From contig JAERMQ010000031.1 of assembly GCA_016844745.1 (NCBI GenBank), positions 1 through 41,331 on the forward strand: DNA of 41,331 bases, given 5' to 3'. The notes under the pieces are model-generated. The model did not search any database, had not been told where the DNA came from, and worked only from the letters and a program-made list of their open reading frames with translations. The DNA comes from Ignavibacteria bacterium. GTDB taxonomy: Bacteria; Bacteroidota; Ignavibacteria; Kapaibacteriales; UBA2268. Each line of letters starts with the position of its first letter. Within the stretch, counting starts at the first letter, position 1. The position numbers were made by a program, and so were the translations under genes. Below, piece by piece: positions 1 through 8,230 of this stretch.

Positions 1-73
1 GAAACCCCCTAACCCCCTTTGAAAAAGGGGGGACAACCAATTCCCCCTTTTTCAAAGGGGGTTAGGGGGTTTC
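1..73. repeat. Palindromic repeat, CCCCCT family, copy 1
   Basis: Two 31-bp arms (1-31 and 43-73) are perfect inverted complements around an 11-12 bp centre. Each arm carries the core AACCCCCTTTGAAAAAGGGG. About 30 bp beyond the right arm (TTCTCTTGAATTTGTCAT, then a T/A-rich run) also resembles the flank of the copy at 8138-8230, so the unit is longer than the palindrome. The window starts inside or at the edge of the element, so its left limit is unknown. Relatives lie at 3092-3182, 8138-8230 and, more distantly, 33991-34081. Confidence 0.85.
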
Positions 74-124
74 TCTTGAATTTGTCATTGAATATTTTTT
101 ATAATAATAAATTGAATTAAATTT

Positions 125-1051
125 ATGAAAACATACATTTATATTATATTTCTCTTGGCGATTGTAGTAGCCACTAATCCGGCTTCAGCCAAAACATTCG
201 ATGGTAAAAACGATATTGAGGTTATTACCAATACGGAAAAAATCAAAGCCAAAGCTATTACCATTGAAACATACATCAAGGTTAACGGCTTTAACTCGTA
301 TAAATCGAACCATGGTCATAATTGGCAATTCATAGCTTTCAAGAAAAGCACTTTGCCGGAATTCAACGAAGGATTTGCAATATTCTTAGATGACAATCTA
401 AAACGATTTGCTGTTGGAGTGGCATCAGAGAAAGGTATTCAGAAATGCTGCGCCACCGAAGCCGGTTTCGTTGAATTGAACAAATGGTACAGAGTTACTC
501 TTACGGCTGATAGCAAGAAGCTTAGCTTATATATTGACGGTAAACTTCAGAATAGTATCCAAACCGGTTTTCCTCTCGATTTCGGAACTGAACAAGTGCT
601 GTTGGGTGGCAGGGAAATTATGCCCAATGACGGCAATTTATTCGAAGGACGGTTCAACGGCACAATTGATTATGTAAAGGTTTGGGATGGTATAAATATT
701 GAAAAAGATCAAAATATAATTCCCGATAATTTATCTACTTTAATAGCTGATTGGCAATCACAACCGGGTTGCATTAGCTCTCCAGTTCAATCCGATATGC
801 AATGTTCAGTAATGCCGAATCCTATATCCGAACTGGCAAAATTCACTTTTAACAATAATGAAAGTTCTTCGGTAAAAATAAATATTTCGAGTATCAACGG
901 AATAAATATCTTGGAAAAGGATTTGGGGCTGCTTTCAAGTGGCTTTAATGAATTTACACTCGACCTATCCAACCTTAGTTCCGGTATGTATATTTGTACT
1001 ATTTCCAACCCATACCGAACGACATCGTTAGCGTTTGAAATTATCAAGTAA
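125..1051 (+). CDS. Secreted LamG/ConA-like lectin-domain protein with T9SS sorting domain
   Basis: A 308-residue exported protein. Residues 1-22 form a Sec signal peptide ending in ASA. Residues about 24-190 look like a LamG / concanavalin A-like jelly-roll: they contain the typical stretches WYRVTLTAD, LYIDGKLQNS and GTIDYVKVWDG. Residues about 226-308 are a T9SS type A sorting domain (MPNPISELAKF at its start, LSSGMYICTI near the end). The protein is therefore predicted to cross the outer membrane through T9SS and stay on the surface or be released, probably binding a glycan. The glycosyltransferase gene starts 6 bp downstream, which suggests co-transcription. The ligand cannot be told from the sequence. 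No strong ribosome binding site is visible before the ATG. Confidence 0.85.
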   Translation: MKTYIYIIFLLAIVVATNPASAKTFDGKNDIEVITNTEKIKAKAITIETYIKVNGFNSYKSNHGHNWQFIAFKKSTLPEFNEGFAIFLDDNLKRFAVGVASEKGIQKCCATEAGFVELNKWYRVTLTADSKKLSLYIDGKLQNSIQTGFPLDFGTEQVLLGGREIMPNDGNLFEGRFNGTIDYVKVWDGINIEKDQNIIPDNLSTLIADWQSQPGCISSPVQSDMQCSVMPNPISELAKFTFNNNESSSVKINISSINGINILEKDLGLLSSGFNEFTLDLSNLSSGMYICTISNPYRTTSLAFEIIK

Positions 1052-1057
1052 TTATTG

Positions 1058-2224
1058 ATGGAACAAGACTCCACTGTGGAATTATCAATCGTTATGCCTT
1101 GTCTGAACGAATCGGCAACGCTGCCAGTATGCATTGATAAAGCCATACGTTTTCTCAAAGACAACAACATTAAAGGCGAAATAATTGTATCGGACAACGG
1201 CAGTTCCGACGATTCAAAAAAAATAGCAGTTTCTCACGGAGCCAGGGTTATCGATTCTTCTGAACCCGGCTATGGCAATGCACTATTAGCCGGCATTAAA
1301 GCTGCCAAAGGCAAATATATAATCATGGGAGATTCCGATGATAGTTACGATTTCTATGACCTAAATAAATTTATTGTACAGTTAAGGCAAGGCTACGACC
1401 TTGTAGTCGGCAATAGGTTCCAGGGAGAAATCAAACCCGGCGCCATGCCGTTTATGCATCGTTATATAGGTAATCCGCTCCTCTCCGGTATCGGTAAATT
1501 ATTTTTCAAAACAAAGGTTGGCGATTTTCATTGCGGGTTGCGTGGATTCCGCAAAGATTCGGTATTAAGACTCGATTTGCAGGCGCCCGGAATGGAGTTC
1601 GCAAGCGAGATGATAGTCAAATCAGTGATTTTCCATTATAAAATCTGCGAAGTACCAATCGTTCTTCACATGGACGGACGTGAAAGAGCATCCCACTTGA
1701 GGAAATGGAGGGATGGCTGGCGTCATCTCGAGTTCTTACTTATTTATAGTCCCCGCTGGCTCTTTCTCTATCCGGGCATGGTCTCAATATTATTAGGTAT
1801 AATCTTTATCGATGCTGTTTTATTCAATAATATCTTCAACATCCCTGTTAATTTGGGGATGAACTCGATTATTTATGGCATCATGGCTATAGTAGCCGGA
1901 TATCAGGCTGTGATATTCTCCTTTTTCTCTAAGGTATATGCGGAAAGCCAGGGATTAATTCCACCAGACCCGGGAATACGAAGGCTTTTCAGGGAGTTTA
2001 ATTTAAGAATTATGATGGCTGGAGGCGCCTTTATGATTCTGTTTTCCATTATTTTATTAATTCTTATAATTAATTCAACCGGAATTCACCCCCCAGTAAA
2101 TAGTATCAATTTTTTCTCAACTAAATATATATTACTTTCAGCATTATCATTTATTTTGGGTACACAAACGACACTTGCCGGATTTTTCCTCCACATTCTA
2201 CGATTAAAAGGAAAGGGTAATTGA
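1058..2224 (+). CDS. GT2 glycosyltransferase with C-terminal membrane domain (polyprenyl-phosphate type)
   Basis: A 388-residue protein with a GT-A catalytic domain at about 8-230: SIVMPCLNES near the start, VSDNGSSDDS, the DXD-like DSDDSYDF, VVGNRF and a GFRKDS segment. Four hydrophobic segments follow (about 233-258, 268-292, 322-345 and 358-385). This plan matches dolichol/undecaprenyl-phosphate sugar transferases (DPM1/GtrB-like), which move a sugar from a nucleotide donor to a lipid phosphate at the inner membrane. The substrate is not readable. A TTG lies 3 bp before the ATG at 1058; I chose the ATG. The 3' end overlaps the spacer of the next gene, supporting one operon with the LamG and MBL-fold genes. 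Confidence 0.85.
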   Translation: MEQDSTVELSIVMPCLNESATLPVCIDKAIRFLKDNNIKGEIIVSDNGSSDDSKKIAVSHGARVIDSSEPGYGNALLAGIKAAKGKYIIMGDSDDSYDFYDLNKFIVQLRQGYDLVVGNRFQGEIKPGAMPFMHRYIGNPLLSGIGKLFFKTKVGDFHCGLRGFRKDSVLRLDLQAPGMEFASEMIVKSVIFHYKICEVPIVLHMDGRERASHLRKWRDGWRHLEFLLIYSPRWLFLYPGMVSILLGIIFIDAVLFNNIFNIPVNLGMNSIIYGIMAIVAGYQAVIFSFFSKVYAESQGLIPPDPGIRRLFREFNLRIMMAGGAFMILFSIILLILIINSTGIHPPVNSINFFSTKYILLSALSFILGTQTTLAGFFLHILRLKGKGN

Positions 2225-2226
2225 TT

Positions 2227-3060
2227 ATGAAAAAGAAATCCTTCTTATTGCTGCTTGCAGGATTCTTTCTTTTGTTTATTATTATATTGATTATTTTCCT
2301 CTATCCTGCTTATAAGAATTTCTTCAATAAGGAAATTGTCAATATCGACAATGGTTTAACATTAGTAATCGGCGGCGGAGGTAACAGCGGTATAGTTGTC
2401 GGAGAAAAAACAGCGGTTGTCATCGATACAAAATTAAGCAGCAATGCCGATGATTTATTTAAACTTGCAAAATCGAAAGCCGGAAATAAACCAATAATTG
2501 TGATTAACACACATTACCATACCGACCATACAAAGGGGAATAAACTTTATAAAGGAAGCCCAATCTATATCGGTAATTATGATTTATCATTTTTGAAATC
2601 AGAGCTTAAGGATGAGAACATGCCGACAAATTTCGTAAAAGATAGCCTGACAATTGATATCGGAGGAGAAAAAGTCAAAATGTTTAATTTGGGCAGGGCA
2701 CATACTTTTAGTGATTTAGTTGTCCTTCTCGAAAATCGTAAATATTTGTTTTCGGGAGATTTGATTTTTCAACGTGTCAATCCGGTTTTGAAACGTGAAA
2801 GCGGCGCTGATGTTGGGCTTTGGCTCAAGTCATTGGAGCATATTATTGGAATGGAAATTGTTAAAATAATTCCGGGGCATGGCAAGCCCGGCGGCAAGGA
2901 AATTGTTAAGGAATTAATCAGGTATTTTGAAGATATGAAAGTTGCAGCATCGGACAAAAGCAAGGAAGATTTTCAGAAGCATAAGTATGCCGGTTGGATG
3001 AAGATTCCGGGAATGGCTTCGCCCGAAAAAACAATAGAGTATATTAGAAATGGAAAATGA
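2227..3060 (+). CDS. Membrane-anchored MBL-fold metallo-hydrolase
   Basis: A 277-residue protein with an N-terminal hydrophobic segment (about 5-28) that acts as a signal anchor or uncleaved signal. It is followed by a metallo-beta-lactamase fold. Metal-binding motifs in order: HYHTDH (about 96-101), the third-ligand region GRAHTFSD, FSGDLIF with the bridging Asp, and IPGHGKPGG. The enzyme should bind two metal ions and hydrolyse an ester, amide or phosphodiester, with the active site outside the cytoplasm. The family is too broad to name a substrate, and it need not be a beta-lactamase. The start is the ATG at 2227; a TTG at 2221 overlapping the previous stop is less likely. It ends 31 bp before a palindromic repeat. 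Confidence 0.82.
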   Translation: MKKKSFLLLLAGFFLLFIIILIIFLYPAYKNFFNKEIVNIDNGLTLVIGGGGNSGIVVGEKTAVVIDTKLSSNADDLFKLAKSKAGNKPIIVINTHYHTDHTKGNKLYKGSPIYIGNYDLSFLKSELKDENMPTNFVKDSLTIDIGGEKVKMFNLGRAHTFSDLVVLLENRKYLFSGDLIFQRVNPVLKRESGADVGLWLKSLEHIIGMEIVKIIPGHGKPGGKEIVKELIRYFEDMKVAASDKSKEDFQKHKYAGWMKIPGMASPEKTIEYIRNGK

Positions 3061-3091
3061 TTTGAGGGATTATATAGCAAATCAAAATTAA

Positions 3092-3182
3092 GAGAAACCC
3101 CCTAACCCCCTTTGAAAAAAGGGGAATTTTTCTAATTCTACTTCTAAGTTCTTCTTCTATAACCGGGGGTTAGGGGGTTTCT
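3092..3182. repeat. Palindromic repeat, CCCCCT family, copy 2 (degenerate)
   Basis: The left arm (3092-3124) matches the left arm of the element at 1-73 almost exactly. The right arm (3163-3182) keeps only the outer GGGGGTTAGGGGGTTTC part, and the middle has diverged to about 38 bp of unrelated sequence. It lies between the MBL-fold gene and murQ, where it could act as a transcript end or processing site. Confidence 0.75.
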
Positions 3183-3220
3183 TCCTGTTGATTTATGATT
3201 AAACAAAAAAAAACTTGACT

Positions 3221-4156
3221 ATGGCGGAAAGCGAACTATTTTACGAAATTTCATCGCTTGCAACCGAGCGACGAAATGAAAAAACCGAAAATATTGATAC
3301 TGCTTCAATCAGTGAAATTCTTCATTTAATTAACGATGAAGATTTGCTCGTTGCCGAAGCAGTAAAAAAAGAAATCCCAAATATAGAAATTGCAGTTGAG
3401 AATATAGTAAAAGCATTTCGCAAAGGCGGGCGCCTGATTTACGTTGGCGCCGGTACGAGCGGACGATTGGGCATTTTAGATGCTTCTGAATGTCCCCCTA
3501 CTTTCGGCACTTCGCCGGAAATGGTTCAGGGAATCATAGCAGGCGGCAACGATGCAGTATTCAAAGCGGTGGAAGGAGCCGAAGATTCCATTGAAGGCGG
3601 CAAAGAAGCAATCAGGAATATAATTGTAAATTCAAATGACGTTGTATGCGGTTTGGCGGCTTCCGGCAGGACTCCGTTCGTAATCGGAGCATTGCGTGAA
3701 AGCCATGCCCGAAGCGCTTATACTATTCTTGTATCGACGGCTGAAAGGGCGGAAATCAAAAAGAAAAAAATCCATGTCGATTCGCTAATATGCCCTGCGG
3801 TCGGACCGGAAGTAATAGCAGGCTCTACCCGCATGAAGTCCGGCACAGCACAGAAGTTAGTGCTTAATATGCTTACAACCGCATCGATGATTAGATTAGG
3901 CAAGACACTTGGCAATGTTATGGTGGACTTGCAACTTACGAATGCCAAACTGAATGAGCGTGCAAAAAATATCCTCATGGCTCTGACAGGAGTGGATTAT
4001 GATGATGCAGTGCGATATTTATCTGAATCCGGCGGAAGCGTGAAAACTGCTCTGGTTATGATTCTTGGGGATGTAGATGCGCGGAAAGCTACGGAATTAT
4101 TAGAGCTCTCGAATGGTTTTGTGAGGATGGCGATTGAAGAAGCAGGGAAAAAGTGA
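3221..4156 (+). CDS. murQ: N-acetylmuramic acid 6-phosphate etherase
   Basis: A 311-residue SIS-domain enzyme. It cleaves the D-lactyl ether of MurNAc-6-phosphate to give GlcNAc-6-phosphate in the cytoplasm, during peptidoglycan recycling. Diagnostic segments are GGRLIYVGAGTSGRLG followed by DASECPPTFG, the ADS-like GLAASGRTPFV, and STRMKSGTAQKLVLNMLTT. The C-terminal part has the usual helical UBA-like region. The length is normal for the family (about 300). The start is the ATG at 3221; a TTG six bases earlier would add only two residues. No anmK, ampG or MurNAc transporter lies beside it, so it appears to be a single-gene unit between a palindrome and the convergent gene at 4195. Confidence 0.96.
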   Translation: MAESELFYEISSLATERRNEKTENIDTASISEILHLINDEDLLVAEAVKKEIPNIEIAVENIVKAFRKGGRLIYVGAGTSGRLGILDASECPPTFGTSPEMVQGIIAGGNDAVFKAVEGAEDSIEGGKEAIRNIIVNSNDVVCGLAASGRTPFVIGALRESHARSAYTILVSTAERAEIKKKKIHVDSLICPAVGPEVIAGSTRMKSGTAQKLVLNMLTTASMIRLGKTLGNVMVDLQLTNAKLNERAKNILMALTGVDYDDAVRYLSESGGSVKTALVMILGDVDARKATELLELSNGFVRMAIEEAGKK

Positions 4157-4194
4157 AATTTAGTTTAATAATTTTTTAACTTCATATTGCCTCC

Positions 4195-5517
4195 TTATTT
4201 TGTAACAATAATATTTTTACTAATAGTTTTTCCGGCTGCAGTTAAATTTATGAAATAGGCACCGGCACTAACCAGTGAAGTATTCCATTCAATTATATGT
4301 TTCCCTTGAGTCTCGTATCCGGTAAAAAGAGTTTCAACCATTTCGCCATTCAAATTACTTATAGAAATTTTTAAATTGCTGTTTGATTCAAGCGAATACT
4401 CTATTTGAATATTTGAATTTACAGGATTTGGATAGTAATTTAATATTTCTGTTTTATAATTATCAGGATTTTCATTTACAGGTGTATTATCCCAATTAGC
4501 TTTAAATAAAGCCAAATAATGTCCGGTAGTATCACCTCCGTCTGCTAAAATAAAATTCCCATTTGGAGAAACTATTGATTTCAAAAATTCCCATGAATAT
4601 GAATAAACCGAATCCCATGATTGAATTTTATAGATAACTAAATTATTTCTATTATTTTTCAATGTTATCAAATATTTTTCATCAATGGAAAAATCTAATG
4701 GAGCAAAATTAGCATTATTTTGAAATGAAATATTTTTAACCATCTGGCCAGTTCCGATATCATTTATTATAAAACCTGTAGCTTTGCTGGTTGGTGCATT
4801 TAAATCATATGATAATAGTGCTAAATACTTACCAGAATTAGAAAATACATAATTTCTCCCATGAAATAGTAATGGTAATGTTTCTAATGATTTAGCATTG
4901 TAAACGCTGTCGTATTTGATAGTTTCTTTTAAATCATTTCTCACAAACCAACCATTTACTACTATCATATTACCAGTTGAACTTATTTTCATTTCTTTCA
5001 TTTCAGGAGCTGTATATCCGGTGGGGGGCCAAACATTTTTTTTTGCCAGTACTTTTCCGGTTTTTAAGTCCCAAATTTTAAGTGAACTCTGCCTGATAGC
5101 TGCTACTAAAAACGTGCAATCATCTGGTATCCCGATAAAAAAGGCTCCTTCGTTATTATCTTCGAGGATATTAAGGGTATCATAAGTTGCAGCATCAAAA
5201 ATGGTGACTTTGTTATTTGCCGCACAGACTATGTAGCGTCCGTCTTTCGACCATTTTACGTCTGTTATATCCTTTTGTTTTGTATGGTCGTTTTCAAGCC
5301 ATAATTTCTTTACGATGCTTCCCGTTGCTACTTCGAGTATATCGATATAATAACCTCCTGCACTTGCTATATACTTGCTGTCAGGCGAGAAGCAAAAAGC
5401 GTTAACATCGTTTGTTGGCGTCAGCCAGACCATATCTTTGTATTTTGTCTGGGACGTGGCATCGAGCGAAAGCAGCAGCCCTATTACTGCCGTCAAAGTT
5501 AAAAACATCTTTTTCAT
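4195..5517 (-). CDS. Secreted beta-propeller (WD40/YVTN-like) protein with T9SS sorting domain
   Basis: A 440-residue protein with a signal peptide at 1-22 (MKKMFLTLTAVIGLLLSLDA, then TSQ). Propeller-like blades fill residues about 25-345, with repeated units such as FSPDSKYIASAGGYYIDI, WSKDGRYIVCAANNKVTIFD and SIDEKYLITLKNNRNNLVIY. The sorting domain covers about 360-440: it starts YYPNPVNSNIQIEYSL and ends AGAYFINLTAAGKTISKNII. It is predicted to be exported by T9SS. Propellers of this type usually serve as binding platforms, and no catalytic motif is visible. The 14 bases up to and including the start (GATGGTTTGAAATG) are identical to those before the TerB-like gene at 11379. Confidence 0.85.
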   Translation of the reverse strand: MKKMFLTLTAVIGLLLSLDATSQTKYKDMVWLTPTNDVNAFCFSPDSKYIASAGGYYIDILEVATGSIVKKLWLENDHTKQKDITDVKWSKDGRYIVCAANNKVTIFDAATYDTLNILEDNNEGAFFIGIPDDCTFLVAAIRQSSLKIWDLKTGKVLAKKNVWPPTGYTAPEMKEMKISSTGNMIVVNGWFVRNDLKETIKYDSVYNAKSLETLPLLFHGRNYVFSNSGKYLALLSYDLNAPTSKATGFIINDIGTGQMVKNISFQNNANFAPLDFSIDEKYLITLKNNRNNLVIYKIQSWDSVYSYSWEFLKSIVSPNGNFILADGGDTTGHYLALFKANWDNTPVNENPDNYKTEILNYYPNPVNSNIQIEYSLESNSNLKISISNLNGEMVETLFTGYETQGKHIIEWNTSLVSAGAYFINLTAAGKTISKNIIVTK

Positions 5518-5650
5518 TTCAAACCATCATTTCAATAATTTGTAAATGCTTATACTATTATGACACATTTTTGGCGAAAAGGTCACAAAATAATTTTCTT
5601 CTTAAATACTTTTTTATTTGTAAATTAATAAATTCTTTTGAAATTGCATT

Positions 5651-6544
5651 ATGGATAATAACGAACAAAAGAAATTTGTTATTGGTTATGATGAGTCTTT
5701 CAAAATACTCATGACAGGCTATTTCGGTAAATTTGCAAAAGTCATTACGGATTATGAAATAATTGATTTGCCTAAACGTGTTGATTTACTTGTTATAGAA
5801 ATAAATGAACCGATTACACCTTATGTTGAGATTTTGACCTATTTCAAACGTTTCAATATTGTAGAATTCAAATCCGAAAAGGACAGATTCAATATTCGGG
5901 ATGACCTTTATCGAATTGGAATATATATAGGAGGAGTGCTTTTGAAGGAACTTGAGGCAGATTTGAGCAATACTACATTTACGCTTGTATCAAGCATAAG
6001 ACCAACGAAATTATTAAAACAATATAAAGCCAAACAAATTCGTCAAGGATTATATGTTATTGAAAATATTTCTGTAATTCCGGTTTATATTGTAGTACCG
6101 GAAGATTTGGAATTAAATTATGAAAAGGAGGTAAGTTTATTAAAGGAATTCACGAGCAAAAAAGACCGCAGAGAATATCTATTGGGCTTACTTACAAAGA
6201 ACGATGAGATAGCTGATTATGAAAATTTGCTTAGAATAGCATCAATACTTTATTCATTAGAAATGTCAAAAATAATAAAACAGGAAGGGCTTATGAATAC
6301 ATTAGAAAGAAATTTCAAAAAGGCAATAAAAGAATTGGGTTACGACCAGGAATTCTTGAAGATTGGACAAGAGCAGGGAATGCAGCAGGGAATGCAGCAG
6401 GGAATGCAGCAGGGATACATTGAAGGAGTTGAAAAAATAGCACAAAATTGCCTGATGCGAGGCTTTTCAATAGAAGAAATAGTACAATTAACCGGCTTAA
6501 CGAAGGCACGTATCAAAAAGTTGAAAGAATTAACAGGCAATTAA
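5651..6544 (+). CDS. Rpn-like PD-(D/E)XK nuclease / transposase-associated protein
   Basis: A 297-residue protein resembling the Rpn family (recombination-promoting nuclease, PD-(D/E)XK fold). The likely catalytic set is Asp45 (KRVDLLVIE) and Glu72/Lys74 in NIVEFKSEKDRF, followed by a YRIGIY helix. After a helical middle comes a low-complexity tract, GMQQ repeated three times (about 243-254), and then a C-terminal helix-turn-helix-like end, FSIEEIVQLTGLTKARIKKL, which is typical of this family. Rpn proteins are thought to cut DNA or act in recombination; their real role is debated. The gene stands alone and is divergent from the beta-propeller gene. The DNA of the GMQQ tract is an exact tandem repeat. 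Confidence 0.7.
   Translation: MDNNEQKKFVIGYDESFKILMTGYFGKFAKVITDYEIIDLPKRVDLLVIEINEPITPYVEILTYFKRFNIVEFKSEKDRFNIRDDLYRIGIYIGGVLLKELEADLSNTTFTLVSSIRPTKLLKQYKAKQIRQGLYVIENISVIPVYIVVPEDLELNYEKEVSLLKEFTSKKDRREYLLGLLTKNDEIADYENLLRIASILYSLEMSKIIKQEGLMNTLERNFKKAIKELGYDQEFLKIGQEQGMQQGMQQGMQQGYIEGVEKIAQNCLMRGFSIEEIVQLTGLTKARIKKLKELTGN
6375..6413 (+). repeat. 12-bp in-frame tandem repeat (GMQQ codons)
   Basis: Three copies of the 12-base unit GGAATGCAGCAG, identical at the base level, lie inside the Rpn-like gene and encode GMQQ x3. Identity at third codon positions points to recent slippage or to a tract that changes length easily without a frameshift. Confidence 0.9.
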
Positions 6545-6616
6545 AGATACATGCATTAGTTTAAATATAAATTCGTATTGAATATAACCCTTGAGACTGA
6601 CTCTCAGTGAGGTTGC

Positions 6617-7054
6617 CTATCTTTCCACAAACAGCTTAAAATTATTAAGCCAGTTCTGGGTTTGCTTTTTGAACATTCCCGGCATCAATATTCCCATTAA
6701 TTTTGGAATTATGCCATGAAACTTTGTATATTCAATCTCACTTTCAAGGATACTTCTGTTCTCATTGAGCTTTTGAAAACGATTAGTCATTGTATTGTTC
6801 ATGTGCTTATGCTCATAGAGAGCAGAGAATTCATTGGGCAAATCATTCCTGATTATTGTTTCGATGAGTTCAATTATATGCTTACCCTGCTTATACACGA
6901 TTCTGGACTTAGCTCCGGCAGAACCTACTTCTCCGCTTATATGCTCAAGACTTTGGAATCCTCCCTGCCATTTCGGGAAATTATCTGTATCCACAAAAAG
7001 GTCGACAATCCTTTGCAATGGCGCTTCTATTTCAATTGTACATGTAAATTTCAT
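6617..7054 (-). CDS. SRPBCC (START-like / polyketide cyclase-like) protein
   Basis: A 145-residue protein with the SRPBCC layout: an N-terminal strand FTCTIEIEAPLQRIVDLFVD, then NFPKWQGGFQSLEHISG, a run of antiparallel strands, and a long C-terminal helix (FKKQTQNWLNNFKLFVE). These proteins form a deep pocket for hydrophobic ligands. Some are lipid carriers or cyclases, and many have unknown roles. The cytoplasmic location is inferred because there is no signal peptide. Neighbours give no pathway clue: it is convergent with the Rpn-like gene and separated from the next gene by a MITE-like repeat that begins 9 bp upstream of its start. Confidence 0.75.
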   Translation of the reverse strand: MKFTCTIEIEAPLQRIVDLFVDTDNFPKWQGGFQSLEHISGEVGSAGAKSRIVYKQGKHIIELIETIIRNDLPNEFSALYEHKHMNNTMTNRFQKLNENRSILESEIEYTKFHGIIPKLMGILMPGMFKKQTQNWLNNFKLFVER

Positions 7055-7062
7055 AAATTATA

Positions 7063-7198
7063 TTGAGTCCTATCTAAAAAGCAAGAATTGAATTCCAAAG
7101 TACAACTTTGGAATTAGAATGTCCTTCATAATTCTCATTCCAAAATCCGGTTTTGGAATGTAATTTTCACTTAAAATGCTTTTTAGAGTGGATTCAAA
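7063..7198. mobile_element. MITE-like element with about 20-bp terminal inverted repeats, copy A
   Basis: The left end TTGAGTCCTATCTAAAAAGC (7063-7082) and the right end GCTTTTTAGAGTGGATTCAA (7179-7198) are inverted complements at 17 of 20 positions. Inside are two smaller palindromes: AATTCCAAAGTACAACTTTGGAATT, and CATTCCAAAATC paired with TTTTGGAATG. The whole 136 bp, in opposite orientation, aligns with 30709-30843. There is no coding capacity, as expected for a miniature inverted-repeat element moved by a transposase elsewhere. I did not see a clear target-site duplication. Confidence 0.8.
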
Positions 7199-7284
7199 CT
7201 TTTATTCAATTCTTCTTGACTAATGAGACAACATCATTCCCATGAATGATATATTTAAACCCTTCTAATCAATTTCAAATTAGC

Positions 7285-7869
7285 TTATCTTACTCCGAAA
7301 TCGATGAACCATTCTACTCCAAGGAAGGTTTCATAAGTACCGATACGTAACTCCGTAGGGTCAAACAATAATTCGAGACCCTTCACACCACCGAATATTC
7401 CAAAACTGGAAATTGGGAACCATTCGGCTCCAACTGAAGCTGATAGTGAAGTAGTAGTTTTCTGGTATGTTTCAATTTCCGTACTACTGAAGGATTGTTT
7501 AGATACAGTTTGACTTTTAAATGAAAATGCACCCATGATAAATGGTTTGAATGACCGGTTTGCAGCCAGGAAATATTTTGCAAATGGAGTAAAAGCTACC
7601 ATTGTACTTGCCTGAATATCTTTGTCATTACCGGTATCGTAATATACTCCTAATTTTAATCCAACATGAAGGGTATAATCAATAGCATAAATCAAATGAG
7701 CGCCATATTGTTCGCTACTTGACATTGATACGCCAAGCCCAACATCGTCAAAAGGAAGTTTTTCTTTCTTGGCTTCGGGTTTTTTCTCATCCTGGGCTAT
7801 TGTTGGTGAAATTGCACTAAAGAGCATTATCATAATACAGAAAATTTTAATTAGGCTCGAATTTTTCAT
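7285..7869 (-). CDS. Outer-membrane beta-barrel protein
   Basis: A 194-residue protein with a signal peptide (1-25, ending SPTIAQ), a short charged linker (DEKKPEAKKEK) and then alternating amphipathic strands typical of a small OmpA/OmpW-type barrel: VGLGVSMSSSEQYGAHLIYAIDY, VGLKLGVYYDT, MVAFTPFAKYFL and others. It ends in an aromatic/hydrophobic strand, VEWFIDFGVR. It is predicted to sit in the outer membrane. The specific function is not recognisable. A strong ribosome binding site (AAGGAG, about 7 bases before the ATG) supports the start. Confidence 0.75.
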   Translation of the reverse strand: MKNSSLIKIFCIMIMLFSAISPTIAQDEKKPEAKKEKLPFDDVGLGVSMSSSEQYGAHLIYAIDYTLHVGLKLGVYYDTGNDKDIQASTMVAFTPFAKYFLAANRSFKPFIMGAFSFKSQTVSKQSFSSTEIETYQKTTTSLSASVGAEWFPISSFGIFGGVKGLELLFDPTELRIGTYETFLGVEWFIDFGVR

Positions 7870-8000
7870 TATTTCTCCTTATAGTTACTAATTTAAACAA
7901 ATAAATCATCAATAAATTTCAAAAAAACCAACTTTCAATTTATCACAATATCCGCAATATGCAAAATATTATTTTGAGAGGTTCGAATAAATGGAAGAAA

Positions 8001-8055
8001 GTCATTCGTAAGCGTAGTGAAGAATCCAGTTCCCAAGCGGGTTATGGATTCTGAA
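8001..8055. repeat. Decayed GTCATTC-family repeat
   Basis: GTCATTCGTAAGCGTAGTGA followed by AGAATCCAG, then a short spacer and GGATTCTG, resembles a diverged copy of the family at 10755-10830, 19949-20018 and 35631-35702. The right arm has lost most of its complementarity. Confidence 0.5.
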
Positions 8056-8137
8056 AAAAAGTTACCAATGACAAAATTATCAATGCTTTATGTATTAGAA
8101 ACTTATAGGTTCAAAATTTATCCAAGAATAAACAATT

Positions 8138-8230
8138 AGAGAAATCCCCCCTACCCCCCTTTTTCAAAGGGGGATTGAAGAATATTTTTCTTATCCCCCT
8201 TTGAAAAAGGGGGGTAGGGGGGATTTCTCT
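8138..8230. repeat. Palindromic repeat, CCCCCT family, copy 3 (38-bp perfect arms)
   Basis: Arms 8138-8175 and 8193-8230 are perfect inverted complements over 38 bases, with a 17-base centre. The outer TTTCTCTTGAATTTGTCAT flank is shared with the element at 1-73. The folded RNA would be a very stable hairpin. It lies 108 bp after the stop of the minus-strand T9SS gene. Confidence 0.9.

Noticed and set aside
787..1197. Minus-strand open frame of 136 codons
   Set aside because: It crosses the junction of two well-supported plus-strand genes, and its composition fits an antisense shadow.
2227..3060. Metallo-beta-lactamase giving antibiotic resistance
   Set aside because: Only the general MBL fold motifs are visible; nothing points to beta-lactam hydrolysis.
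5651..6544. Insertion sequence with transposase
   Set aside because: The gene is Rpn-like but I found no terminal inverted repeats or target duplications around it.
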